Origin: Forficula auricularia
Lineage: Eukaryota; Arthropoda; Insecta; Dermaptera; Forficulidae
Length of the DNA: 64,000 nt
NCBI GenBank assembly: GCA_024734495.1
Contig: JALMQS010000085.1
Span: 16,680,334-16,744,333, forward strand
Reading direction: 5' to 3'
The notes beneath the pieces are model-generated. The model made no database searches, was not told where the DNA came from, and saw only the letters and a list, made by a program, of their open reading frames with translations. The translations under genes were made by a program, and so were the position numbers. Of the stretch, positions 1-10,199 are shown piece after piece. Numbering within the stretch: position 1 is the stretch's first letter; the number at the start of each line of letters is the position of its first letter.

Positions 1-251
1 ACAATTAATGGAAAAAATCCAAAAATCAAAACTCTCCCTTCTCCAGGACCTAAAATGAAGGGGTGAAAGTTTTAGGCTTAATTAATATAAACTAAAAATT
101 CAATGAACCTAGAATGCTGAAATTTGGCATACTGGTAAAGCTTGACACATTAATAAAGGACAAAATTGAAAAATCGAAACTTTTCCTTCTTCAGGGCCCG
201 AAATGAAGGGGTTAAATTTATAGAATAAATCCAACTAACAAAAAGAAGTGA
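1..251. repeat. Two degenerate ~120-bp direct repeats
   Basis: Two related blocks (about 20-110 and 165-225) share an AAAATCRAAACT start, a CTTCTYCAGG motif and GAAATGAAGGGGT. They look like eroded pieces of the hammerhead-type repeats found elsewhere in the window (antisense CTTCTTCAGG). No gene is visible. Confidence 0.4.
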
Positions 252-840
252 AATCTCAACAAAAACACTTGTGTAAAAAAAGGCCAAGTTCGATTAATAA
301 AATCCGTTTGCCAAAAAAGTAGTGAGATCTAATGTGATGCCAAGTTCAACATCATCAATTTATTAAATGAGTCGAGAATATATTAGTAACTTCAATTAAA
401 ACGCATGTTTTTCATTTCACATATCCCTCAATATTTTTTATTGATTTCACATTTTTAGTTGAAATTATTTTCATAAAATTTGGCTTTTGCGCATTATTAT
501 GTATGTCACGAGTTACTAGTTACCATATCATGGGATCTTAATAAGAGGGGAGTGGTGGAGGCCCTATCAAACAATAATGATAATAATTTAATGCGCAAAA
601 GCCAAGTTTTATTAAAATAATTTCAACTAAAAATGTGAAATCAATAAAAAATATAGAGGGACATATGAAATGAAAAACATGCGTTTTAATTGAAGTTACT
701 AATATATTCTCGACTCATTTAATATATTCTCGATTCATTTGATATTAAACTTGGCAGCACATTAGATCTCACTACTTTTTTTGGCAACCGGATTTTATTA
801 ATCGAACTTGGCCTTTTTTATACAAGTGTTTTGTTGAGAT
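252..840. repeat. Foldback repeat, ~250-bp arms
   Basis: The left arm (about 252-500) is the reverse complement of the right arm (about 583-840). Landmarks are GGCTTTTGCGCATTATTAT at 482-500 against ATAATTTAATGCGCAAAAGCC at 583-603, and CTCAACAAAAACACTTGTG against its inverse near 820-838. The roughly 80-bp loop is unique. No hammerhead core is seen here and no coding potential is visible. It is probably a non-autonomous foldback element. Confidence 0.75.
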
Positions 841-842
841 AT

Positions 843-1570
843 ACATTTATGGTAACTTCTAGGTACCCATTATGAATAAAACAAAAGCAATTATCCAGAT
901 AAAGATCTCATCCTCCTAATGACCTGAGATATATTTCCCTGGTAACGAATTACCCGTTAATTCCAGTATAATTGTTTGCGAATCGAATTTTCCTGTTCAA
1001 CTTTTTTTTCCCCCATTCAGTGATCCATTTCGAAATGATAATTCTTCATTTCCTTTTTTTTTGTCTGTTTATTTTTTTCGATGTCAATATCCCTTTCATG
1101 ATGGATGCGTTCGTTGTGTGTTATTTCAGCTGTATATGTTTTCGCAGCTTACGCCATCCACTGTGCATTGCCTGGTCATTTTCACATTCCCGAATTGCGC
1201 CATTTGCCCACACACACACACACTCTCTCTCTAGTTTCATCCTAGATTAAATTTCCACAATGGCTAATTCGGAAGTCCCTACACTACGAGGGTGTGTATT
1301 TTCGTTTGTGTGATAACCGCTATCACCTCTTGGACGGTTAATGCCTCTTATTTTTTTACAATTTATAACGGCTTAGCGTTGGTATTTTAATCCCGGCCAA
1401 TTTGCTTGGTGCTTTACTGCATCTGGAGTGTGTGCCGATCGGTGACTGGCTGCTGCCAGCTCCTGATAACAACAGAGGGGGGACTCCTTTCCAGATTACG
1501 TGCCCCCCACACCCAACATCCCCGGCGCTTTTCTATGGCCGTGATGAAATTTTATAATCTACCGCCTTAA
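843..1570. other. Repeat-poor segment, partly elevated GC
   Basis: This stretch matches none of the repeats I recognise in the window. GC rises between about 1,385 and 1,560 (GATCGGTGACTGGCTGCTG, CCCCGGCGCTTTTC). A 92-codon ORF (972-1,250) is rich in Phe and His and ends in a CACACA tract, so it is probably not coding. It could be host intergenic, regulatory or UTR sequence. From 1,570 to 1,907 there is only AT-rich DNA. Confidence 0.35.
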
Positions 1571-1984
1571 AAATATCAATGAATTGGATAGGTAATAAGA
1601 AGAAGCACGGAGAAAATTACATTTTCATAGAAAAAAAATTTCCAAGTATAAAAAATTATAGCAGACATTAAAAAAAGAAGAAGAAGGCGAACGGCCAAAT
1701 TAACCATTCGAAAAATCAGACTAAATTAATGTCATAATTATTCGAGATAAAGGGATAAAGGCAGCTTTAAATACGTCTAAAGTTTATTATATACCTACTA
1801 CTAATTATTCATTAATGATTTTTAAAGTAAAAGACCAATCACTTTGCCAAAAAAATATAACGTCGTTTGTACACACTTTAATAACAATCTAGCACTAAAA
1901 TTAAATCTAATTGGATGTTGATAAAGGCAGGGTGGTTGTAAAAAATAAGACTATAATGGTTTTATTGTTTTACATTTATTTGTT

Positions 1985-2028
1985 AAAACCGATGTTTCGG
2001 AGATTTATTCTCTCCTTCTTCAGGGTCT
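1985..2028 (-). ncRNA. Hammerhead-like ribozyme core (left arm)
   Basis: On the minus strand it reads AGACC, CTGAAGA, a stem II of GGAGA/TCTCC, GAAACATC and GGTTT. Stem I is AGACC/GGTTT. The cleavage-side triplet is ATC where the sister copy has GTC, so helix III is weakened. It is the antisense partner of the core in the right arm. Confidence 0.5.
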
Positions 2029-2775
2029 ATATAATTGAGTGGAAGAGGAACATCAAATAGTATTGGGAATTTTCACATGTCATCATAATATAAAAAATAA
2101 AATAATATACACAAAATAAAAATAATAATCATAAATCTACTTATAACAAAAAGTCAATGAAAGTAGTTCAAATCATAATTACTTCCTGTCTCCTTTGACA
2201 ATGCCAAAAAAACATTATATTATAAAAATTTTTCATCTCGAATAGAAAAAAGCAATTGATGATTATGTGTTAATGAGATATATATAAATGAATGAATGTA
2301 TAACATGTCTCCACCAATCACTGGATGCGCAGAATATCATTGCGCATATATAGTTGTTGGTTTTTTTTCTATATTACAATTATTTACACATTTATAAATA
2401 TGTTCATCATCAGTCCCAAAATTTTTAAAAATTATATACAAAGTTCTTTTTTTTCTTTTTAAAAACATAGTTCGAAACGTCATTAATTTATTTACATATT
2501 ATTATTTTTTTTTATAATTATAAATGTGTAAATAATTGTAATATAGAAAAAACAACAAAAAAAAAACAAAAACAACTATATATGCGCAATGATATTCTGC
2601 GCATCCAGTGATTGGTGGGGACATGTTATACATTCATTCATTTATATATATCTCATTAACACATACTCATCAATTGCTTATTTCTATTCGAGATGAAAAT
2701 TTTTTATAATATAATGTTTTTTTTTCATTGTCAAAGGAGACAGGAAGTAATTATGATTTGAACTACTTTCATTGA

Positions 2776-2958
2776 ATTGAAAGTTTTTGCCGAGAGTAGC
2801 AGAATTTTTATATATTGAAGGAGACAATAAAAGAGTGTGTCTTCTGCTGGAATTATAAATTTTATTTATTTATAACGCCCTCGAAACTATAGTCTCGTTA
2901 TAAATAAATAAAATTTATAATTCCAGCAGAAGACACACTCTTTTATTGTATCCTTCAA
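2776..2958. mobile_element. 183-bp hairpin insertion with 12-bp TSD
   Basis: This segment splits the right arm of the surrounding foldback and is flanked by the duplication TACTTTCATTGA (2,764-2,775 and 2,959-2,970). Its interior is a long hairpin of about 58-bp arms (about 2,818-2,877 and 2,896-2,957) around CCCTCGAAACTATAGT. It begins with TTTTTGCCGAGAGTAGCAGA, a motif repeated near 6,735, 15,560, 20,430 (inverse), 32,845, 42,320 and 50,580. The GAAACTATAGTC string matches the 3' half of the hammerheads at 33,000-33,450. Confidence 0.7.
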
Positions 2959-3096
2959 TACTTTCATTGACTTTTTGTTGTAATTAGATTTATGATTATT
3001 ATTTTTATTTTGTGTGTATTATTTTGTTTTGTGTATTATGAATGACATGTGAAAATTCCCAATACTAATTGATGTTCGTCTTCTCCTCAATTATAT

Positions 3097-3139
3097 AGAC
3101 CCTGAAGAAGGAGAGAATAAATCTCCGAAACGTCGGTTT
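3097..3139 (+). ncRNA. Hammerhead-like ribozyme core (right arm)
   Basis: Stem I AGACC (3,097-3,101) pairs with GGTTT (3,135-3,139). The conserved CTGAAGA is at 3,102-3,108, followed by one extra A, a stem II of GGAGA/TCTCC, and GAAACGTC at 3,127-3,134. ACGU can form a two-base-pair helix III with no loop, leaving the expected cleavage after C3134. This is a type I hammerhead arrangement with minimal helix III, as described for Penelope-like elements. Confidence 0.65.
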
Positions 3140-3222
3140 TAACAAATAAATGTAAAACAATAAAACCATTATAGTCTTATTTTTTACAACCACCGTGGAC
3201 TGCCTTCATCAACATCCAATTA

Positions 3223-4460
3223 CATATTTATACCAGTCCGTCTCCTAAAGAAAAACGCTATCAACTAAAATTAAATAATTAAAATTAACTTTATCAAAAA
3301 AATAAAATAAATAAATAAAAAAATAAAATCTCATCATGAGATATTCTTAAAAAACAATCACTCAAGATTCCCGATGCATGATGGAAATAAACATACACCT
3401 AAATTATATAAAATTTAAAAATTTTTAAATTTTCGAAATTTTAAATATCAAAAATTCGATTAATAATCGTCAGATATGAATTGATTTTCTAATGCTTTAT
3501 AAATAATTTTTAGAGAAAAATAATTTTTTTCAAAAATATTTATATTTTTTTATTTAAATTAAAGGTAATTTCGTCGCCAAAACAATTTGTACAAATGCCT
3601 GTTATCAAAATATTTAATTTCTAGGGTTGTTTTAGAAACATCAGCGAAAACGACTTTTTTCTTTTTCAATTTTTTAAAAAATTTCTATCGATAAAAGGAA
3701 AATTTTTCAATAATAAACGAGATTGTTTTATAAAGATTTGTATTTTTTTATTATATTAACAAATCAATAATTTTTTTTTCATTATACCTATATGTTCCAA
3801 ATATAAATATGTACATTAAGGTGGCCCTTATTTTGGATATTTTCGAATTTTTATGCTCTCAGAGACTCATGTGGTTCGAAATAAATAAAAAAATATCCCC
3901 CAAGTTTCAAGTCTCTATCTCAATTTTAACCTGTACCCCACAGTGATGTAAGCTTCCAATTTAAATAACATGGGGTTTTTGGCATTGAACGATAAAAATT
4001 TTAGGCCAAAGTAATGGTTGAAACTCTGTAGACTTTATCCTTATAATACTAGATATGCTTTAGAGTTTTTACAGATTTCTAGCTATTATAATTTTGGAGT
4101 TACAGATAGATAAAATACCGCTATATCTTATCGTTATTAAGTTAGATACTCCGAAATTAATATTTTTAATTGCAATTAAGTTCCAAACTTTGTGTAAAAC
4201 GTTGCCTTAATGATGACCGAAGCGGGTCAAAACGTTGGCAAAAAAAAATTATTTCAATTATATTTAATTCTGGCTACAAATAAATTTAAAATTAAATAAA
4301 TCGACATGTTCTTTCTGATGTGGCCATCCACTTGACTTTACCATATACTTTTGGTTGAGTTTGGTACAAGGGCCTAGATTTTAATTTTTTGACTCTACAA
4401 CCACCCTCCCCCATTTTGGGCGGTTAGTTTTTACATTTTTAGTGTTCTGGGGGTTCACTG
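3223..4460. other. AT-rich repeat remnants
   Basis: No gene is visible. The segment 3,640-3,720 contains inverted TTTTTC and TTGATAAA pieces like the degenerate hammerhead class at 32,500. At about 4,200-4,240 TGATGATGACCGAAGCGGGTC precedes AAAACGTTGG, a decayed hammerhead-like motif shared with family H. From 4,320 the sequence joins the GGCCATCCACTTGACTTTACCATA repeat family that recurs at 30,070, 31,385 and 37,200. Confidence 0.45.
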
Positions 4461-6003
4461 ATAATGTATACAAAATTTGGTCAAATCGCCTAGACTTTTA
4501 TTTTTTGACCCCAGAAAAAAAAATATTTTCGTTATTATAGGTTCATTTTATAGTATATTCAATTGTTCTTGTTTTTTTACTTTGAAAATATTATAATTTT
4601 AATTTTTAATCCCCCTCCCCCCTTAATTTTGGGTCGACCAAAATCTAATCAGCTCTTAATCTCAATGCACCAAAACTACGTGTGAATTTGGTTTTGATAT
4701 TCACACTGGTTTTTGAGATAGCTGGTCCACAAAAATTTGGTAACGCACAGAAAAACAGACATTTTGACAAAATATTTACTATCTCGAAAAATACAATTTT
4801 TTCGATGTTCACTTATTAGAGCTTTTTTGTAGACCGAAATGGTATGGATTCGCACAATGTTTTTAATCAAAATAGTTTCAGCCGTTTTTGAGATATTTCG
4901 AAAAAAAGAAGCAAAAAAAACACTTTTTTCTGGCAGGATTTCAATACTTGACCATACCCAGTATGGTAAAGTAACTAATAATGTATACAAAATTTGGTCA
5001 AATCGCCTAGACTTTTATTTTTTGACCCCAGAAAAAAAATATTTTCGTTATTATAAGTTCATTTTATAGATAATTTAATTTTTCTTGTTTTTTTACTTTG
5101 AAAATATTATAATTTTAATTTTTAATCCCCCCTCCCCCTTAATTTTGGGTCGACCAAAATCTAATCAGCTCTTAATCTCAATGCATCAAAACTACGTGTG
5201 AATTTGGTTTTGATATTCACACTGGTTTTTGAGATAGCTGGTCCACAAAAATTTGGTAACGCACAGGAAAACAGACATTTTGACAAAACGTTTACTATCT
5301 CGAAAAATATAATTTTTTCGATGTTCACTTATCAGAGCTTTTTTTGTAGACCGAAATGGTATGGATTCGCACAATGTTTTTAATCAAAATAGTTTCTGCC
5401 GTTTTTGAGATATTTCGAAAAAAGAAGCAAAAAAAAAACACTTTTTTCATGCACGATTTCAATACTTGACCATACCCAGTATGGTAAAGTAACTAATAAT
5501 GTATACAAAATTTGGTCAAATCGCCTAGACTTTTATTTTTTGACCCCAGAAAAAAAAAATTCGTTATTATAAGTTCATTTTATAGATAATTTAATTTTTC
5601 TTGTTTTTTTACTTTGAAAATATTATAATTTTAATTTTTAATCCCCCCTCCCCCCTTAATTTTGGGTCGACCAAAATCTAATCAGCTCTTAATCTCAATG
5701 CATCAAAACTACGTGTGAATTTGGTTTTGATATTCACACTGGTTTTTGAGATAGCTGGTCCACAAAAATTTGGTAACGCACTGGAAAACAGACATTTTGA
5801 CAAAACATTTACTATCTCGAAAAATATAATTTTTTGATGTTCACTTATTAGAGCATTTTTGTAGACCGAAATGCCATGGATCCGCACAATGTTCTTAATC
5901 AAAATAGTTTCAGCCGTTTTTGAGATATTTCGAAAAAAAGAAGCAAAAAAAAAGACTTTTTTCATCCACGATTACAATACTTGACCATTCCATGTATGGT
6001 AAA
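4461..6003. repeat. Three tandem copies of a ~516-bp repeat
   Basis: The unit starts ATAATGTATACAAAATTTGG (4,461; 4,978; about 5,494) and ends with ACTTGACCAT...TATGGTAAAGTA (anchor ACTTG at 4,946, 5,464 and 5,979, so periods of 518 and 515). Each unit carries the palindromic ACTTGACCATACCCAGTATGGTAAAGT junction. Copies are about 95% similar by eye. The short ORFs here (4,676-4,990, 4,839-5,069, 5,192-5,383, 5,678-5,965) repeat with the unit and are not convincing genes. Partial copies of the same sequence lie at 30,170-30,520 and 36,530-37,200. Confidence 0.85.
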
Positions 6004-6796
6004 GTAAAAAAATTATTCTATTTAATTCTGGCTACAAATAAAAATTGACCTAAATTTAAAAATACTATGAATATATTTCTTTTAACTGAAGCAAAAAATT
6101 ACCCAGCATCGCTCGGTATTCCAGGTAGGTACTTAGTATTAAAGGAAAAATAATAAGCTTAGCAAGCAACTATGATCTAATTGATTTCCATTCAATTTCC
6201 CTATCCAATAACCTAACGATAATTGCAATCCTTAGTCTAGAAATTAATGAGTCGTAAACTGATGCCTCCTCTCTCCTTAACCTTATTACATTCATCTCGC
6301 TCATTTATATGATTATGGTTCCTCTTTGAGGCAATCAATTCCAGTCATATTTAGATGCTGCTCTCCAATTAGTAGGGTTTAATATAAATAGGACGTTGAG
6401 CTCTTGAGAGCTATGTGGGCAGCCCTGAACCTCAACAGTCATTTTCGCCTCCCCCTGGTTATTCAATTTAATCAATCGGAATTTGAGCAGAGGCTGCTTT
6501 CTTTGAAAACTCAACTTATATACCCATTGTGTAGGGATACTTCCTTGACAACAATAGAGAATTATTGGCCACTTTGCCGCTCTTTAAATCACTCTGCCAG
6601 AAATAAGATAAATAATATATAAGAGGTAAAATTAAAAGTTAAATATCATACATATGCTACTAAAGGGCATTTGTATCTGTATCTGTATGCCCGTCCTCCC
6701 AGAAATAAAATCAATCAAATCTAATTAAATTGAAAGTTTTTGCCGAGAGTAGCAGAATTTTATGTTCAGTGAGGCTTCCGCGGATAGGTTCTATGT
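6004..6796. other. Repeat remnants and unassigned sequence
   Basis: Near 6,105-6,130 there is a family H end (GCATCGCTCGGTATTCCAGG). A 72-codon ORF (6,404-6,622) has no recognisable domain. At 6,730-6,760 the GAAAGTTTTTGCCGAGAGTAGC motif recurs. Nothing else can be supported. Confidence 0.35.
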
Positions 6797-7183
6797 ATGT
6801 CATTAGAGGTTTTTCGGGTTTCTCCGCGTGGGTTTGAGAGTTTTACTCGACGTTTCGGCTCTCCTTTTGGAGCCATTTTCAAGAGAGGGGGTGGATGGTC
6901 TACGTGGTCTTAACCTTGTAGTCCAAGGTTCGTTTTGGAGGGTGTCTTCCGAGTGAATTTCTTCAGTCGGAAGGTTGGGTAGATTTAGATATTTAGGAAG
7001 TTTTGGGTGTTTTGTTGTTGAAGGTGTATTACTTACATTATGGTGGCTGACGTCTCTGCTGTTGCTGTCTTGAGAATGTTGGGCACTACACTCGATACGT
7101 TCACTGTCACTGTTTGTAGGCAAATGTAGCCGAGTAAAACTCTCAAACCCAAGCGGAGAAACCCGAAAAACCTCTAATGACAT
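6797..7183 (-). mobile_element. Small foldback element with hammerhead-like core
   Basis: GTCATTAGAGGTTTTTCGGG through GAGAGTTTTACTCG (6,797-6,848) is repeated inverted at about 7,132-7,183. Next to the left arm, on the minus strand, lies CTC, TTGAAAA, a stem II of GGCTC/GAGCC, GAAACGTC and GAG: a hammerhead outline in which the usual CTGAAGA has become TTGAAAA. A 126-codon minus-strand ORF (6,803-7,183) covers the element. It is Ser/Thr/Pro-rich with no recognised domain and probably reflects the elevated GC of the repeat. Confidence 0.6.
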
Positions 7184-7189
7184 TTATAT

Positions 7190-7830
7190 ATATACGGCTC
7201 TAACGATTTGGATAGAATTCACGGGTTAGGAGGTTTTTGTGTTGACAATTTGATCTGTCACGGTCTCACCTTCGGCTAAGTTGTTTTTGATGGGTTTTTT
7301 GTTAAATGTAATAATTATTCACAGGTGGTTGTCTCGATAAAAACATTTTTATTCAATTTCCTTCTAAAATTTAATTGGTTTTTTAATTTTAAATTCCACT
7401 AATAGATTATTACAAATATTATTATATATTAGAATTTGCTAATTTAATTAATTAAAAGTATTTTTTCTATAAAATAATTTATTAGAATATCAATTTCATT
7501 CTCTTAAAAAATCTGACAATTCGAAGGATCGTGCCACTTTCTCCAGGATTTAAAAGGGCCAAAGAAAGAACCTCCGTGTAAATTAATATTATTTTTAATT
7601 GCAATTACATTCAAAACTTGGTGGCCAGTGACACGTCTTGATGACGGCAATAGCTGATGTAAACGTTGGTAAAAATATAAATTAAGTTTTATTTTAATTT
7701 ATTTTTTTTTATTTTGGTTCCAATCTAAAATTTACCTTTTTATCTGAATTTAAAATTAAAAATAATAATATATCGCTTTTAACTGAATCAAAAAATAACC
7801 GAGCATCGCTTGGTGTTCCAGGTACTAACT
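7190..7830 (+). mobile_element. Family H mobile repeat, short form
   Basis: It runs from GGCTCTAACGATTTGG and ATTCACGGGTTAGG to a terminal hairpin CCGAGC/GCTTGG followed by TGTTCCAGGTAC (about 7,796-7,826). The same sequence recurs at 21,052-22,395, inverted at 9,850-12,260, and partially at 62,600-63,122. In this copy the AATTAATTAAAAGTATTTTT site holds no tandem array; in the two long copies a ~210-bp tandem repeat sits at that place. Short 3' hairpins and internal tandem repeats recall Helitron/Helentron-derived elements, but no CTRR end is evident, so the class is undetermined. Confidence 0.6.
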
Positions 7831-8389
7831 CCTAAAGTGTTTATTCTACAAATTTCATTAGTAGCAAAGTTGGAGAGGATATAATTTTTGACATTTTTAT
7901 TTAAAGAAATTTTGAAAATAACCACGCAAAATCGGGGTGAAGGGGTCAAAAAATGAAAATTCTAGGTTTTTGGTCCAACTCAACCAAATTTTGTATATAC
8001 AATCTGTGGGCCCCCATAAGCCTATAAAATGCAAAAACTAATCGCCAAAAATGGAGGATGGTGTCAAAGAATGAAAATTCTAGGCCTCTGAACCAAATTG
8101 ATGAGCCCCTTCTTGCATTCAATTTCATTAAAAATAACTCAACAAAATTTTGTAAACATAATCTGTGGGCCTCGAGAAAGTTAGAAATGGGTTGGAAAGT
8201 GACCGGAGATAGGTGATAAGGTCCAAAGTGGGTTGGTGTGTTGGAGAGTGATCAGATGCACGATGTGGGAATCGGGTTTGGGAACAGGTTAGTCCAGTCA
8301 AAATAGACAAAAAAAAAATGGTAAGCTTACAATAATTCGCATAGAGCTGAAAATTGGTACAGGTCTTAAATACACAACTACGAATGAAA
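7831..8389. other. Copies of the AACCAAATTTTGTATAC repeat
   Basis: Two diverged pieces (about 7,930-8,110 and 8,140-8,200) contain TCAAAAAATGAAAATTCTAGG and AACYAAATTTTGTA, sequence shared with the interiors of the CAGGGTGG elements at 30,540, 36,900 and 43,200. No gene is seen. Confidence 0.45.
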
Positions 8390-9050
8390 TATCAAAAACC
8401 CCATTCTCCCGACCTCTGCAAAAAATTTGTCAAAGGTCAAAAATATCGGTTTTTTGCATTTTTCTCGTAAACGGTAAGTGTTATCGTAAAAATATGACAA
8501 ACAAAAGTTGTAGATCATCTAATAATCTACAAAAAATTTTATTATACTTTTTTCTAAGAATCACCATGCCTGAGATATCGCGATTCCAAAAGTTGGAGAC
8601 GTCGTACTTTACATAATATGCAAAAACTGCAATTTTTTGAAAAATATCGCTGTTTTTCTTTCATAAAAAAACTGCTCATCCTAGAATCTTTATTTCTATC
8701 TCATTTTCTGGGAAATTTTGTTGACTTGAACGTTTACTTGGACCACTTGTTAAAACTTCTAAATTTATAGATATCCAGAATGAGAAAGAAAACAAGTTTC
8801 TAGGATGAGTGGTTTTCATTTTCTGAAGGAAAAACTGCAATTTTTTTGCAAAAACCAACTTTTGGAATCGCGATATCTCAGGAATGGTGATTCGTAGAAA
8901 AAAAATTATAATAACAATCTTTGTAGAGAATTGAATGATCTACAACTTTTGTCCGAGCTATTTTTACGATAACATTTGCCGTTTACGAGAAAAATGAGAA
9001 CGTTTAACCTAGGATAAAATTTTTTGCATAGGTTAAGAGGATGGGGATTT
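8390..9050. repeat. Foldback repeat, ~200-bp arms
   Basis: The left arm (about 8,390-8,610) and right arm (about 8,858-9,050) are inverted, diverged copies. Landmarks are ATCGCGATTCCAAAAGTTGG (8,578-8,597) against CCAACTTTTGGAATCGCGAT, and TTTCTCGTAAACGGTAA against its inverse. The loop carries TCATCCTAGAATCTTTATTTC-type sequence also present, in other arrangements, at 18,300-18,900, 22,800-23,560 and 47,500-48,370. It is non-coding. Confidence 0.7.
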
Positions 9051-9849
9051 TTGATGCCGAAGGCGACCGTCTCAGCTAGTTTAAAAATAAAAATATAATG
9101 TTTCTATATGCCGACTTTCACTTACAATCTACACTTCTTTGAAAATATCCTTTCAATTTTTCACTTTCAAATCGGTTCACGGAAAAGGTGAAACGCAAAT
9201 TCCTTGTGTTTCTGGGGGAATCTTTTTACTTCTACGTATAGTACTCGTATTTCTATACTTTTCAAAACCCCTCAAAAAAATCTGAAACGATTTTAATTTA
9301 ATTATCCATTACCATTAGCATCTGCTCGATCAAAGTATGAATAACTTAAAAATTTTCAATTTTGATTTCTTATGTGCGGTTGAAGAAGAGAAATTATTTT
9401 TAAGCAAGATTTTTGTTTTTCTATGCGGTCGTCTTTTAAAAATCGTGTATCATTAAAAGGAAAGGTAAAAATAAGCGTAATTAATGAGACATTACAAAGC
9501 GAGGGTCGGAATGGCGCCATAGAGGCAAGCAAAGGCGAATATGTTCGTCTCTTAAACGCCACTATTTTTATTGGCCGTCGCAAGGCAAATGGGCCGGTCT
9601 AAATAAACAATGATAAAGGGATAGAGAGATTTATTCATCAGTCTCAGTCCCATGAACCGAGAATCATTCATTGAGGTATGCTTAATTGACAACAGACTGA
9701 ACAAAAAAGTACTATCGTATCCAGCGATATTTTTTCATCTACCCTTGAATGTTAAATTTTTTACTTGGTCATTCGTACTATTCAAACGAAATGGAATCGA
9801 GCAGAAAAAAAATATATTCAAAAATAATTTATTTTCGGTAATTTTTTTT
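9051..9849. other. Unassigned sequence
   Basis: I see no repeat shared with the rest of the window and no recognisable protein. Short ORFs (9,356-9,583 minus, 9,652-9,858 plus) lack domains. Confidence 0.3.
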
Positions 9850-10199
9850 TCAAGTTAAAAGCGATATATTAATATTAAATTCAAGTAACAAGGTCATGTT
9901 TTATGAGCACCTAAAATAAAATAAAATTGAATTAAAATTTAATTTTTGTTTTCCTAACGTTATGGCCATCATCAATACATATCACTGGGCACAAAGTTTT
10001 GAATGTAATTGCAATAATTAAAAATAAAGTAATAAAAACAATACTTGACCATACCCTGAATGGTAAAGTAATAATATTAATATATACGGTGGTTCTTTCG
10101 TTGACAGTTTTAAATCCTGAAGAAGGAGTGCCACGATCCTTCGAATTGTCGGATTTTTTAAGAGAATGAAATTGATATTCTAATAAATTATTTTATAGA

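Larger units (their letters stand above)
1908..3222. mobile_element. Long foldback element with hammerhead cores in both arms
   Basis: The left arm (about 1,908-2,400) is nearly the reverse complement of the right arm (about 2,513-3,222), with the centre near 2,455. Both outer ends carry TAATTGGATGTTGAT and GGTGGTTGTAAAA motifs, and each arm has a hammerhead-like core (1,985-2,028 minus, 3,097-3,139 plus). The right arm is interrupted by a 183-bp insertion. The flank after 3,222 has the tail ACCAGTCCGTCTC that recurs beside related copies near 16,855, 23,670 and 29,218. Hammerhead-bearing repeats of this kind are known from Penelope-like retroelements; that assignment is inference, since no RT or GIY-YIG ORF is present. 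Confidence 0.7.

Noticed and set aside
4676..5965. Repeated ~60-104 codon ORFs
   Set aside because: They are the same reading of a tandem non-coding repeat with different lengths due to indels.
6803..7183. 126-codon Ser/Pro-rich ORF
   Set aside because: Its ends are the inverted arms of a foldback and it has no domain.
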